Assembly: GCF_030700285.1 (NCBI RefSeq)
Contig: NZ_JAUYZJ010000007.1
Coordinates: forward strand, 124,001-188,000
From: Methylobacterium sp. NEAU K
Lineage (GTDB): Bacteria; Pseudomonadota; Alphaproteobacteria; Rhizobiales; Beijerinckiaceae
Length of the DNA stretch: 64,000 bases
Reading direction: 5' to 3'
The position numbers were made by a program, and so were the translations under genes. Below the pieces are notes generated by a model. That model saw only the letters and a list, made by a program, of their open reading frames with translations. It was not told the origin of the DNA and made no database searches. Positions 44,878 through 53,836 of the stretch are shown here, piece by piece. The stretch's first letter is position 1; each line of letters opens with the position of its first letter.

Positions 44878-45522
44878 ATGACCACGCGACGCGATGCCCT
44901 CAAGTTCTCAGGTCTCGCGCTCGGCGCCGGCCTGGCGCTGCCCTACCTGCCGCGCCCGGCCTCGGCCCAGAACGCCGATGCCGCCGCCTTGATGCAGCCC
45001 GGCCCGCTCGGCGACGTCTGGCTCGGCCCGGCGGACGCCAAGTGCACCATCATCGAGTACGCCTCGATGACCTGCTCGCACTGCGCCGCCTTCCATCGCA
45101 CGACGTGGCCGGTGCTCCGGGAGCGCTACATCGATACCGGCAAGGTCCGCTTCACCCTGCGCGAGTTTCCGCTCGACCCGCTGGCCACCGCGGCCTTCAT
45201 GCTGGCGCGCTGCCAGGGTGATGCCAAGTACTATCCGATCACCGACCTGCTGTTCGATCAGCAGCCGGCCTGGGCCTTCACCCAGAAGCCGGTCGATGCG
45301 CTGGAGCAGATGCTGCGCCAAGCCGGCTACACAAAGGAAAGCTTCGAGGCGTGCCTGAAGGACCAGAAGGTCTACGGCGCGGTCAACGCCGTGAAGCAGC
45401 GCGGGCTCGACGTCATGAAGGTGGATTCGACCCCGACCTTCTTCATCAACGGCGAGCGCTATACCGGGGAGATGACGATCGACGGCATGGAGAAGGTGAT
45501 CAAGCCGATCCTGGGCGCCTGA
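44878..45522 (+). CDS. Exported DsbA family thiol:disulfide oxidoreductase
   Basis: The 214-residue protein starts MTTRRDALKFSGLALGAGLA, a twin-arginine-type signal, and has a thioredoxin fold with the active site MTCSHCAAFH. The cis-proline loop is STPTFFINGERYTG. It belongs to the DsbA/DsbG-like group that makes or shuffles disulfide bonds in the periplasm. The ATG at 44878 is preceded by GCCTGCCC, a weak site. The F0 ATP synthase operon begins 177 bases downstream. Confidence 0.9.
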   Translation: MTTRRDALKFSGLALGAGLALPYLPRPASAQNADAAALMQPGPLGDVWLGPADAKCTIIEYASMTCSHCAAFHRTTWPVLRERYIDTGKVRFTLREFPLDPLATAAFMLARCQGDAKYYPITDLLFDQQPAWAFTQKPVDALEQMLRQAGYTKESFEACLKDQKVYGAVNAVKQRGLDVMKVDSTPTFFINGERYTGEMTIDGMEKVIKPILGA

Positions 45523-45699
45523 TCACCCGACCGGGGCCGCGCGCCGACCTGCGGGCCCTGGCCGAAAAACAATTTGGAAATCAAAGACTTAATATGCATC
45601 CGGGTCGCCTTGACACTCAAGATAGGCGAAACTATGGTGCGCCGCGCTTGAAGGGGCGTCCAGCCGGTTCCCGATCCACCCGCCCTGTGAGTTTCAGCC

Positions 45700-46074
45700 G
45701 TGAACGGCGACGACGCGCGGGATGGGAAAGGGGCCGAGGGCACGCCGACGGACAGCGAACTCTCCGCGAGGCTCAGACGTCTCGAGACGCAGATCGAACG
45801 GAAGCGGCCGCAGGCCGCTCCCGATCCTTCCTCGCGGCCTCGGGGTACCGGGCCGTCCTCGCTCGGTCAGGCCATGACGATCTCCACGGAGTTTGTCGCG
45901 GGCGTGATCGCCGGGGGCATTCTCGGCTGGATCGTCGATCATGTCTTCGGGACGAAACCCTGGGGCCTGATCGTCCTCCTGATGCTGGGGTTCGTGGCGG
46001 GGATCTACAACGTGATGCGGGTGTCAGGTTTTGCCGGCGCGCGTCCCGGACGGCGCGACCGGCAGGAGCCATAA
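45700..46074 (+). CDS. atpI: F0F1 ATP synthase assembly protein I
   Basis: The 124-residue protein begins with GTG at 45700, has a charged N-terminal part ([18 protein letters not shown]) and two membrane helices ([22 protein letters not shown] and [20 protein letters not shown]). It helps form the c-ring and opens the F0 operon. The 177 bases before it include an AT-rich run and probably hold the operon promoter. The AtpI family is weakly conserved, but position confirms the call. Confidence 0.88.
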   Translation: MNGDDARDGKGAEGTPTDSELSARLRRLETQIERKRPQAAPDPSSRPRGTGPSSLGQAMTISTEFVAGVIAGGILGWIVDHVFGTKPWGLIVLLMLGFVAGIYNVMRVSGFAGARPGRRDRQEP

Positions 46075-46148
46075 GGCGCGCCGGTCGACAGGGGTTTTAG
46101 GCAGCCGACACCGTCGGTGCGCCGGTTTCAAGAGGGGCGGAAGCGGGA

Positions 46149-46904
46149 ATGGCGGTCACGATCGACCCGATCGAGCAGTTCGAGCTGAAGCCGCTCGTGT
46201 CGCTTGGCCATATCGGCCATCAGCAACTCGCGTTCACGCAATCCGCCCTCTACATGTTCGCCGCCGTCGGCGTGATCGCCCTGATCACGATCGTGGCGAC
46301 GGCCTCGCGCTCGGTCGTACCGGGCCGCATGCAGTCCCTGGCCGAGATCTTCTACGAGTTCATGGCGGACACGCTGCACCAGGCCACAGGCGACGGCGGC
46401 AAGCGGTTCATGCCGCTGGTGTTCTCGCTGTTCATGTTCGTGCTGGTGCTGAACCTGTTCGGGATGATCCCCTACGCGTTCGCGGTGACGAGCCACCTGA
46501 TCGTCACCTTCGGGCTGGCCGCGCTGGTGATTTCCGTCGTGGTCATTTACGGCGTGATGAAGCACGGCTCCCACTTCTTCGGGTTGTTCGTCCCGTCGGG
46601 CGTGCCGAAGCCGCTTCTGGCGATCCTGGTGCCGATCGAGATCATCTCGTTCATCTCGCGCCCGATCAGCCTGTCGGTGCGTCTGTTCGCCAACATGCTG
46701 GCCGGCCACATCGCGATGAAGATCTTCGCGTTCTTCGTGGTTCAGCTTCTTCTCGCGGGTGCCTGGAGCGTGCTATCGCCGCTCCCGCTGTTCCTGACGA
46801 TCGCGCTGACCGCTCTCGAGTTCCTCGTTGCGGCGCTTCAGGCCTACGTCTTCGCGACGCTGACGGCGATCTACCTCAACGATGCCCTTCACCCCGGCCA
46901 CTAG
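46149..46904 (+). CDS. atpB: F0F1 ATP synthase subunit a
   Basis: The 251-residue membrane protein forms the proton half-channels of F0. The essential arginine is in [18 protein letters not shown] and the last helices ([29 protein letters not shown]) are complete. The length is normal for alphaproteobacteria. It lies 74 bases after atpI and 68 before atpE. Confidence 0.96.
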   Translation: MAVTIDPIEQFELKPLVSLGHIGHQQLAFTQSALYMFAAVGVIALITIVATASRSVVPGRMQSLAEIFYEFMADTLHQATGDGGKRFMPLVFSLFMFVLVLNLFGMIPYAFAVTSHLIVTFGLAALVISVVVIYGVMKHGSHFFGLFVPSGVPKPLLAILVPIEIISFISRPISLSVRLFANMLAGHIAMKIFAFFVVQLLLAGAWSVLSPLPLFLTIALTALEFLVAALQAYVFATLTAIYLNDALHPGH

Positions 46905-46972
46905 ATCTGGCCGGCTCCACCCGCCGCGAACGTCACCGCACGTTTCGATCTAAAGAGACCTCAGGAGTTATC

Positions 46973-47200
46973 ATGGATCCCGTCGCTGCGAAGTACATCG
47001 GCGCCGGCCTCGCCTGCCTTGGCATGGCGGGTGCGGGCATCGGCCTCGGCAACCTGTTCGGTCAGTTCCTCGCCGGCGCCCTTCGCAACCCGTCCGCGGC
47101 CGACGGCCAGCGCGCCACCCTGCTCCTGGGCTTCGCCCTCACCGAGGCGCTGGGCATCTTCTCGCTGCTGATCGCCCTGCTGCTGCTCTTCGCCGTCTGA
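46973..47200 (+). CDS. atpE: F0F1 ATP synthase subunit c
   Basis: The 75-residue protein forms the rotating proton ring. It is two helices joined by a polar loop ([10 protein letters not shown]), with the proton-carrying glutamate in ALTEALGIF and a glycine-rich first helix ([17 protein letters not shown]). The ATG at 46973 follows CAGGAG at an ideal distance. Two stable hairpins follow its stop codon, which may protect the 3' end and raise c-subunit output. Confidence 0.96.
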   Translation: MDPVAAKYIGAGLACLGMAGAGIGLGNLFGQFLAGALRNPSAADGQRATLLLGFALTEALGIFSLLIALLLLFAV

Positions 47201-47207
47201 TCGGCGT

Positions 47208-47288
47208 GCCCGGAGGCCGCGGAGACGCGGCCTTCTCCGGGCGTTCGCCGCCCGAGAAACGGGTGGGCGCTCCGTCGACGGAGCGTCC
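47208..47288 (+). promoter_or_regulatory. Two intercistronic hairpins after atpE
   Basis: The first hairpin (47208-47242) pairs GCCCGGAGGCCGCG with CGCGGCC and TCCGGGC around a short loop, with a three-base bulge. The second (47265-47288) contains the perfect palindrome CGCTCCGTCGACGGAGCG. Together they fill most of the gap between atpE and the b' gene and probably act as mRNA stabilisers or partial terminators that raise the c-subunit share. Confidence 0.6.
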
Positions 47289-47346
47289 GCCTTCTTCCGT
47301 CACCGCACCGCGGTGATCCTGCGAACGGTGTCAGTGTAGCGGTCCC

Positions 47347-47925
47347 ATGGCGCAGTCGAATCCCACCACCACGCCGCCTCCGGGCGCCGACACCCAGATC
47401 GTGCCGGGCCACACCGAGCACACGGAAGCGCATAGCGGCGCCTTCCCGCCCTTCGAGAGCTCCGGGTTCCTGGCGCAGCTGATCTGGCTCGCCCTGGCCT
47501 TCGGGCTGCTCTACTATCTGATGGATAAGGTCGCGCTGCCGCGGATCCAGGCGATCCTGCACGCGCGCGCCGAGCGCCTGCGCGCCGACCTCGATCAGGC
47601 CCAGGCGATGAAGTCCGAGGCGGATGCCGCCGGGATCGCCTACGAGACCGCGCTGCGCGATGCCCAAGGCAAGGCCCGCGACATCGCCCAGGCCACCCGG
47701 AACGACCTGGCCGCCGAGGCCGATGCCAAGCGCAAGGCGCTGGAATCGGAGCTCAACACCAAGCTGTCCTCCGCCGAGGCCACGATCCGTACCCGCACCG
47801 AGGCCGCGATGGGCAATGTCCGCAGCATCGCGGGCGAGGCCGCGTCTGCGATCGTCGAGCGTCTGACGGGACAGGCGCCGGATCAGGCGACCCTCGAGCG
47901 CGCCCTCGACGCAACCGCACATTAG
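47347..47925 (+). CDS. F0F1 ATP synthase subunit b'
   Basis: The 192-residue stator protein has an extended N-terminal part (Pro- and His-rich), one membrane helix ([20 protein letters not shown]) and a long coiled coil ([24 protein letters not shown] onward). It pairs with subunit b in the peripheral stalk. Two different b-type genes in tandem are typical of phototrophs and alphaproteobacteria, where it is named b', AtpG or AtpF2. The ATG at 47347 follows GGTCCC. Confidence 0.93.
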   Translation: MAQSNPTTTPPPGADTQIVPGHTEHTEAHSGAFPPFESSGFLAQLIWLALAFGLLYYLMDKVALPRIQAILHARAERLRADLDQAQAMKSEADAAGIAYETALRDAQGKARDIAQATRNDLAAEADAKRKALESELNTKLSSAEATIRTRTEAAMGNVRSIAGEAASAIVERLTGQAPDQATLERALDATAH

Positions 47926-48040
47926 AGCCGCTCCCGGTCGCAAGGCGATCGGACGCAGCTCCAGTGACTTCATCTCACGCGCCCGCCTACGCCGAACCGG
48001 CATCCGTTTCGGCGGCGGGCGCTCTGCCCGGGAATCAACG

Positions 48041-48529
48041 ATGCTGCTCGAAGCCGAATTCTGGGTCGCCGTCGCGTTCGTCATCTTCATGGGCATTGCC
48101 TGGAAGGCCGGCGGCTTCTCGGCGATGACCAAGGGCCTCGACGGCCGCGCCAACCGCGTCCGTCACGAACTCGACGAGGCCAAGCGTCTGCGGGAAGAGG
48201 CGGCCGCCGTGCTCGCCGATTACAAGCGCCGCCGGGTCGAGGCCGAGAAGGAAGCCGAGTCGATCATCGCCAGCGCCCGCGAGGAGGCCAAGCGCGCCGC
48301 CGAGGAGGGCCATCGCAAGCTCGACGACTTCCTGGCGCGCCGCACCAAGGCGGCCGAGACCAAGATCGCCCAGGCCGAGGTCCAGGCCGAGGCCCAGGTC
48401 CGCGCCGCCGCCGCTGAGGCTGCCGTGAAGGTCTCGGAGACCATCCTGCGGGAGCGGATGCAGGGAGACGCCGCTCAGGGTCTGATCCGCGCGAGCCTCG
48501 GAGAGGTCAGGACCCGCATGCGGTCGTAG
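48041..48529 (+). CDS. atpF: F0F1 ATP synthase subunit b
   Basis: The 162-residue stator protein begins with a membrane helix ([20 protein letters not shown]) followed by a charged coiled coil rich in E, A, R and K ([20 protein letters not shown]). It holds F1 to F0. It is the last gene of the F0 operon: a terminator follows. F1 genes are not in the window, as expected for this group. Confidence 0.95.
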   Translation: MLLEAEFWVAVAFVIFMGIAWKAGGFSAMTKGLDGRANRVRHELDEAKRLREEAAAVLADYKRRRVEAEKEAESIIASAREEAKRAAEEGHRKLDDFLARRTKAAETKIAQAEVQAEAQVRAAAAEAAVKVSETILRERMQGDAAQGLIRASLGEVRTRMRS

Positions 48530-48556
48530 AATCCCAGCCGCAACGAGCGTGTCCCG

Positions 48557-48586
48557 GAAGCCGCCGTCAGGCGGCTTCTTTCGTTT
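48557..48586 (+). terminator. Rho-independent terminator of the F0 operon
   Basis: A nine-base-pair stem GAAGCCGCC (48557-48565) and GGCGGCTTC (48570-48578) with a GTCA loop is followed by TTTCGTTT. It lies 28 bases after the atpF stop. Confidence 0.85.
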
Positions 48587-49389
48587 CGGGACCCGCTTTG
48601 GGTGAAGCGTCATGAATGGCGTCGGGCCCCGCCTCTTCTGAGCGGCCGCGTTCGGCCGGTCCCGGACATGCGAACACCGAGGGAGAGCGCACAGGCGAAC
48701 AATCGCCCGACGCGGTGCCGGTGCGCGGTGCCGCCTGCCTGGCTGGCTCTCGCGCATGAGGCGCGGCCCTTTTCCGGGCGCCTGGAACGTCGGTTGACGG
48801 CGATCCGGGCTTGGCGGGGATGAACTGCGCGGCGGCATGCTTGATGAGCGACGTCGTCGTGCGCGGACGCTTCGCGTCTTCTCGCGCTGGATCCCGGGGC
48901 GTTTACCACGGGCGCTCCGTGCGGGCGGGAACGCGACGGCGCAGAGACGACACCGTTCCACGGCGCCAATTTCTTTTCAGGCCGGTCCACCCGCGCAGCC
49001 GATCCCGCCGACAGGGTCGCCCCGTTTTCCGGGCGCCGCCTTTCGGAACTCCGCGGGTCGGCCGTCGCGCCAAGGCTCCCCACGACCCGGCTCGCCGGTG
49101 CCGGCACAGCGGGCGCGCCAAGTCGATGCGCCTCTCGCCCTTCCGGTGCAGGCCGATTGCGCAGCCGCTGCGCGGCGAGAGCTGCCCGGCGGCACGGTTG
49201 GCGCGAAGCCCGCGCGAGGGCACATCCGAAGCCCGACCTTGTCGACGCCCTTGCCTCGAGCCCGGGCAGCTGAGCTCGGAGATAAAATTGACCTGTGATT
49301 AAATTTGATAGGTTGGAGTTCATGTATTGAATTATCGGGCAGTTGATCTTCTTGATTGGCGTAGATGGCCGTCATTCGAGGTAACTGCA
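48587..49389. other. Long stretch without a convincing gene
   Basis: The 803 bases between the ATP synthase terminator and the small secreted protein hold several overlapping Arg-rich frames on both strands but none with a ribosome-binding site or domain. A 237-codon minus-strand frame (48610-49323) has no recognisable features. The last 120 bases become AT-rich and probably hold the promoter of the next gene. Confidence 0.45.
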
Positions 49390-49773
49390 ATGAAATACGT
49401 AAGTATATATTGCTGTGCCATGATCGGATTGGGTCTGTGTAGTCCCGCACTGGCCGGTAACGGCAACGCACTCGCCGGTGGCTGGAACGGCGAACTGTCC
49501 GGGCGCGGCCTAAGTGTCGGCACAGCCGGCATATCGGCCAGCGGCGGCAACGCCGCCGCCACCCCCCCATCGAGCCGTGGGCAAAGCAGGGCCGAGTCCT
49601 CCACCGGAGGAAGCGGACATTCCATCGGCTCCCACTTCGATTTCGACGCCGGGGCAAGCCGAGATGTCGGCGGCGCGCCCGCGCCCGAGGTCAACGCGGG
49701 CCTCGGCCTGATCCTGGCAGGCGCCACCGTCGTCTTCCTGCGTCGCAGGCGCGTCGCTCGGACGACAGCCTGA
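49390..49773 (+). CDS. Small secreted protein with sorting-signal-like C-terminus
   Basis: The 127-residue product has a signal peptide (MKYVSIYCCAMIGLGLCSPA), a Gly/Ser/Asn-rich middle and a C-terminal tail of PAPEVNAGLG, a hydrophobic stretch (LILAGATVVFL) and RRRRVARTTA. A short motif, a membrane helix and an arginine cluster form the layout of PEP-CTERM-type sorting tails, though the motif here is APEVN and not the usual VPEP. The ATG at 49390 follows CGAGGT; a longer frame upstream includes AT-rich sequence. No exosortase gene is in the window. Confidence 0.7.
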   Translation: MKYVSIYCCAMIGLGLCSPALAGNGNALAGGWNGELSGRGLSVGTAGISASGGNAAATPPSSRGQSRAESSTGGSGHSIGSHFDFDAGASRDVGGAPAPEVNAGLGLILAGATVVFLRRRRVARTTA

Positions 49774-49782
49774 GGTTTTGCG

Positions 49783-50060
49783 ATGGCCGGCGTCTTCGCG
49801 CGATGGGATGCGCGCATCGGCAGTCGCGTGCGCGCACTGGCCTCGCGCTTGTCCGCCGGCCCCACGTTGATCGCGTTCGTCGACCCGTCGCCGCACGGCC
49901 GCGCCGCCTAACCCCGGCGACCCCCCGTTCTACGCGGACCGGGGCTGGACGCTCGTCGGTCGTCTCCCCGCGTTGAAACTGAGCGTGCTGCACCTCCTGT
50001 GGCGGGCCGGCAGCGTCCTGTGGATGGACGGGGGCTGTGGTGCGAGCCGATCGGGCCGTC
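49783..50060 (+). pseudogene. Probable frameshifted or truncated gene remnant
   Basis: A 42-codon frame (49783-49911) behind a TGAGG site ends at TAA. The next frame, shifted by one base, continues at once with GDPPFYADRGWTLVGRLPAL and KLSVLHLLW, then VLWMDGG. Both parts have the high third-position GC of real genes here, and the coding-like signal fades near 50040. The second part looks like the K...L...VLW.D pattern seen in some glycosyltransferases, but this is weak. The end coordinate is approximate. It may be a decayed gene next to the GH16 unit, or chance. Confidence 0.3.
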
Positions 50061-50150
50061 AAGGCGATCCTGCCGGCCGGGTGCGATGCCGGCCCGGAAG
50101 CCGCGCTGACTGCAATCTCAACCCTACCCCGGAGACTCGGTTCGGCGCCG

Positions 50151-50468
50151 TTACGGCGCAGCCGCGGGCCCCAACACGTAGGGCGAACCGGGCAGATGCT
50201 TTCCGTCGCCCTCGCGCCGCACGCTGATCGCGTAGCTCTCGCGCCGCGAGAGCAGGCCGGCCGGCACATCCAGCGCGAAGCCGCATCGGCCCGTCCCGAC
50301 ACCCGCGATCGCCAGATCCTCGCGCGGCAGGTCAGCCCTGCACCGCCCCAGCACCCGTCGTTCGATCGCGATCAGAACGGCCACGGGCACGTTCGGCGCG
50401 TCCGTCTCCCACGCCCAGCCGATGATCCGCTGGTGGTCGAGCACGTCGATGCTGCCGCGCAGGCTCAT
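50151..50468 (-). CDS. Stand-alone GWA-type domain protein
   Basis: The 105-residue protein is almost one domain: GSIDVLDHQRIIGWAWETD, then VPVAVLIAIERRVLGRCRADLPREDLAIAGVGTGRCGFALDVP. The same pattern forms the C-terminal part of the GH16-Hint protein just upstream, so the second gene is a shortened relative. The domain occurs in Methylobacterium and Acetobacter glycosyltransferases and surface proteins; its role is unknown, perhaps sugar binding. The ATG at 50468 lies 14 bases after the upstream stop, suggesting co-expression. Confidence 0.7.
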   Translation of the reverse strand: MSLRGSIDVLDHQRIIGWAWETDAPNVPVAVLIAIERRVLGRCRADLPREDLAIAGVGTGRCGFALDVPAGLLSRRESYAISVRREGDGKHLPGSPYVLGPAAAP

Positions 50469-50482
50469 GGCGAGACCGCGCG

Positions 50483-52294
50483 TCAGGCGACCTGCGCCCG
50501 GCACCACCGGCCCGTTGCATCCACCCGCATCCCGCCGATCACAGCTCCGTCTACCGAGCGGCGCACCGCCACGAAGTGGGGCATGCCCGGCGCCAGCGGC
50601 TCGTCCAGTCCGACGTCGAAGCCGTGCCGGCCTCCGCCGACCCCGGCCGCCGCGAGGTCGGGCCGGTATACCTCCGCCAGAGTCGTCGCCGCGACTGCCC
50701 CGTCCACGACGACGTCGAGGCAGACCGGCCCATTGCGATGCCGCGCGTCCTGCGCCCAGCCCGCCACGCGCAGGTCGCCGCCGCGGATCTCGCACAGGTC
50801 GAGGTGGCCCAGCAGGTCGCCGAAACCCGGGCTGTCCACCGACAGGCCTGCACGCACGATCAGGCGGCGGCTCAAGGCCTGCAGCTCCGGGCCGTCCTCG
50901 GCCCGCGCGGCGAAGGGTGCCGCCGTCGCACCCGCGTCTGCCTCGCCCTTCCCGCTGTCGAACTGCCGCCGCAGGCCGGGCAGTGGCAGGAAGCTCTCGG
51001 CCGGCGTGCGCTCGGCCAGCAACATGTCGTGGGTGTCGAGTTCGACGTGCCAGTAGGTCAAATCCGCCACCGGCTCGCCGCGGGTGATGGTCCGCCCGTT
51101 GACGAGGTGGCCGGCGGCCACGAACAGGCCGTCCAGGTAGAGCGCGTGGTCGGGCGAGACCCAAAGGTCGCGCGCCGGCATGCCATCGGCCAGGGCGCCC
51201 GCCCTGATCCGCACCGGCCGGTCGGCCCGCGGGACGGTCAGCCCGGGGTAGCGGCGGGTTCCGATCCAACGGACCGGCCGCAGATGTCCGGAAGCGGTCA
51301 CCGCCACGTCGCCGATCCGCAGATCCTCCACGAGCACCTCGCCGCGTTCGGTGAGGATGCGGGTGCCCGTGCAATAGCAGGGCGCCGGCTGTGCCGGCGT
51401 CGTCGATCCGGATGGTGCCGTCGCGTTCGACTTCGACCCGGCCGCCGCAGTGGTGGAACCCGGCGCGGCGACCGTCGCACCATACAGGCCCGGGTCGCGC
51501 CCGTCCGGAGAGGAGACCCTGCCTTGCGGGACAGCGACCGCATTCGGTGCGTTGGAATACACCCTGATGTAGTCGATACTCGACGTGAAAGGATTGCCGG
51601 AAGCGGGCGCTGTGCTCTGCACGGCCAGATTGGCCAAAAGGTACATCGGGCTGTGCAAGTCCGACGGCGTGGCCTGCGACCCGGCGAGCTGACCGTCGAC
51701 GTAGAAGCTGATCTTGTCCGCCTGCCAGTTCACGCCGTACGTGTGATACCCGGACGGGTTGGGCATCTCACTGTAGACTTGGCGATTGACCTGCCACGGT
51801 ATGCCGTTCTGTGGGTCGGTGGTGTGTATCGTGCTGTACACACCCTTGTCGTTGTTGCCGTAATGCTCGACGACATCCAGTTCCTGGTGGCCGCCGGCGT
51901 TGTTCGGGTCCGGAGTCTGCTGGTTGGGGAGCAGCCAGAACGCATCCCAGGCATTCGGGTCGTTCGAGAAGTCGGCGCAAATCTCGAAGTAGCCGTAGGT
52001 CTGCGAGAAGTTCCCCTGTGTGGTGAGCAGGCCCGATTCCCAGCTGCCGGGGAAACCCGACGCGGTCCTGTCGGGAACGGCCGTGATCGACAAGGCACCG
52101 TTCTGGAGGCTGAAGGGATCATAGCCCGAGGAAGGGTCGACGAAGGAGGAGCGCCCGAAGCCGATGTCGGAATTGGCATCGTAGCGCCACTCGGATCGAA
52201 TGTCGGCGTAGGTGGTACCGGCGCCTGTCTGCGAGATGCTGCGCGCGTTGAATTCGTCGTCGAAGGTCAGACGGTAACCGGTCAGATCAACCAT
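50483..52294 (-). CDS. GH16 glucanase fused to Hint_2 and GWA domains
   Basis: The 603-residue protein has three parts. Residues about 8-250 are a family 16 glycoside hydrolase with the catalytic motif QELDVVEHYG (Glu138, Asp140, Glu143), as in laminarinases and lichenases. A Ser/Thr/Ala/Pro linker (256-303) leads to a Hint_2 domain from CYCTGT (Cys306) through VSPDHALYLDG (His383) to DTHDMLLAERTPAESFLP, the layout of self-splicing or self-cleaving proteins. The end (about 498-595) is a GWA domain. No signal peptide is seen. The start is the ATG at 52294 (or GTG at 52303). The substrate and processing are inferred. Confidence 0.85.
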   Translation of the reverse strand: MVDLTGYRLTFDDEFNARSISQTGAGTTYADIRSEWRYDANSDIGFGRSSFVDPSSGYDPFSLQNGALSITAVPDRTASGFPGSWESGLLTTQGNFSQTYGYFEICADFSNDPNAWDAFWLLPNQQTPDPNNAGGHQELDVVEHYGNNDKGVYSTIHTTDPQNGIPWQVNRQVYSEMPNPSGYHTYGVNWQADKISFYVDGQLAGSQATPSDLHSPMYLLANLAVQSTAPASGNPFTSSIDYIRVYSNAPNAVAVPQGRVSSPDGRDPGLYGATVAAPGSTTAAAGSKSNATAPSGSTTPAQPAPCYCTGTRILTERGEVLVEDLRIGDVAVTASGHLRPVRWIGTRRYPGLTVPRADRPVRIRAGALADGMPARDLWVSPDHALYLDGLFVAAGHLVNGRTITRGEPVADLTYWHVELDTHDMLLAERTPAESFLPLPGLRRQFDSGKGEADAGATAAPFAARAEDGPELQALSRRLIVRAGLSVDSPGFGDLLGHLDLCEIRGGDLRVAGWAQDARHRNGPVCLDVVVDGAVAATTLAEVYRPDLAAAGVGGGRHGFDVGLDEPLAPGMPHFVAVRRSVDGAVIGGMRVDATGRWCRAQVA

Positions 52295-52550
52295 CAATGG
52301 CACCCCGTTCCAGGCTAATATTCCTTCAGAATATTCGTTTGGCCGTGAATTACGTGGTTTCTACTCAATTTCTAAATGGTTAACAAACCGCTCCTGGCGG
52401 CACGCATGCCCGGGCGGTCGGAGCCGCCTCGAGCGGAGCGCGTGACGTGGGCCGTCCGCCGGCGCCCGTCGCATCCATCACGCTGAGACACGATGGTGCG
52501 AACGTCGTCGTCCGCGATGCGTTCACCGGGAGCTGAAATCCGGAGACGGC
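52295..52550. promoter_or_regulatory. Divergent promoter region with inverted repeat
   Basis: The 256 bases between the GH16-Hint gene and the NADH dehydrogenase include an AT-rich part with the inverted repeat AATATTC-CTTCA-GAATATT (52317-52335), 22 bases before the GH16 start. It could be an operator for that gene. The rest is GC-rich and should carry the ndh promoter. Confidence 0.5.
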
Positions 52551-53831
52551 ATGACGGGCAGGACGCAGATCGCGATCATCGGCGGCGGCGTCGCCGGCAT
52601 CGAGGTCGCGACCAGTCTCGGCCGGGGCGGCAAGGCCGACGTGACCCTGGCCGATCGCAGCCTCTCCCACGTCTGGAAGCCGATGCTGCACACCTTCGCG
52701 GCCGGCACAGCCCGGGCCGACCGGCAGAAGATCGACTTCTTCGCGCAGGCGCGCCGCAACGGCTTTCGCTTTCAGCCCGGCTCCCTGATCGGGATCGATC
52801 GGTCGGCCCGGTGTGTGCGGCTCGCCGTCGAGGCCGCGCAGGGGCGGCCCGAGATCGAAATCGCCTACGATCTCCTCGTGCTCGCCATCGGCAGCCGGGC
52901 CAACGACTTCGGCACCCCGGGCGTCGCCGAGCACTGCCTGACCATCGACGACCTCACCGAGGCCGAGCGGTTTCACAGGCAGTTGCGGCGCCACCTCCTG
53001 GCCCGGCTCGACAGCGCCGGGATGCTGACGATCGCCATCGTGGGCGGCGGCGCCACCGGCGTCGAACTCGCGGCCGAGCTGAAGCACGCTATCGACCTGC
53101 TCGCCGCCTACGGCTCCCCCGATCTGCCGCAGCGTCTCCGCCTGACCCTGATCGAGAGCGGGCCGCGCCTGCTGCCGGCATTCCCGGAGCGGGTGTCCCG
53201 GGCGGCCGCCCGCACTCTGTCGGATCTCGCCGTGGAGGTTCGCACCGGCGCCACGGTGACCGGCGCGGACGCATCCGGCTTCAGCCTCAAGGACGGCACG
53301 CGCATCGCGGCGGGGCTGAAGGTCTGGGCAGCCGGCGTGAAGGCACCGGATGTGCTCGCGACTGTCGATGGTCTGGAGCGCTCGCGGACGGGCCAGCTCG
53401 TGGTCGGCCCCGACCTACGCACGACCCGAGACCCGGCGATCCTCGCCCTCGGAGACTGTGCCAGTCAACTCGATGGCAAGACCGGCAAGCCGGTTCCCGC
53501 CACAGCCCAGGCCGCCCGGCAGCAGGCCCAACACCTCGCGCGGCACCTCGGCCGCGCGCTGGACCGCGGCGACACGGCCACGGTGGCGCTGCCGCCGTTC
53601 CACTATGTCGAGAAGGGCGCGATCGTATCGCTCGCCGACTTCAACGGCTGGGGCACCCTCGGGCGCTACACCTTCGGCGGCGGCCGCCTCAACGGCCTCT
53701 CGGCGCGGCTCACCCACGACCTCCTGTACCGCCAGCATCAGATCGGCCTGTACGGCCCCTTGCGCGGGACCGTGACGTGGCTCCTCGACGATCTCGACCA
53801 CATGATCAGCCCGCCGGTGCGGCTCGACTAA
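52551..53831 (+). CDS. ndh: Type II NADH dehydrogenase-like flavoprotein
   Basis: The 426-residue enzyme has two Rossmann motifs, IAIIGGGVAGIEVATSLGRGG for FAD and IAIVGGGATGVELAAELKHA for NADH, and the family segments LALGDCASQ and TAQAARQQAQHLARHL. NDH-2 passes electrons from NADH to quinone at the inner membrane without pumping protons. The ATG at 52551 follows GGAGA. Related sulfide:quinone oxidoreductases lack some of these features, so NDH-2 is favoured. Confidence 0.9.
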   Translation: MTGRTQIAIIGGGVAGIEVATSLGRGGKADVTLADRSLSHVWKPMLHTFAAGTARADRQKIDFFAQARRNGFRFQPGSLIGIDRSARCVRLAVEAAQGRPEIEIAYDLLVLAIGSRANDFGTPGVAEHCLTIDDLTEAERFHRQLRRHLLARLDSAGMLTIAIVGGGATGVELAAELKHAIDLLAAYGSPDLPQRLRLTLIESGPRLLPAFPERVSRAAARTLSDLAVEVRTGATVTGADASGFSLKDGTRIAAGLKVWAAGVKAPDVLATVDGLERSRTGQLVVGPDLRTTRDPAILALGDCASQLDGKTGKPVPATAQAARQQAQHLARHLGRALDRGDTATVALPPFHYVEKGAIVSLADFNGWGTLGRYTFGGGRLNGLSARLTHDLLYRQHQIGLYGPLRGTVTWLLDDLDHMISPPVRLD

Positions 53832-53836
53832 GAGTC

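Noticed and set aside
48610..49323. A 237-codon minus-strand frame in the empty region
   Set aside because: It has Arg/Ser-rich composition, no ribosome-binding site, no domain and no coding-like third-position pattern.
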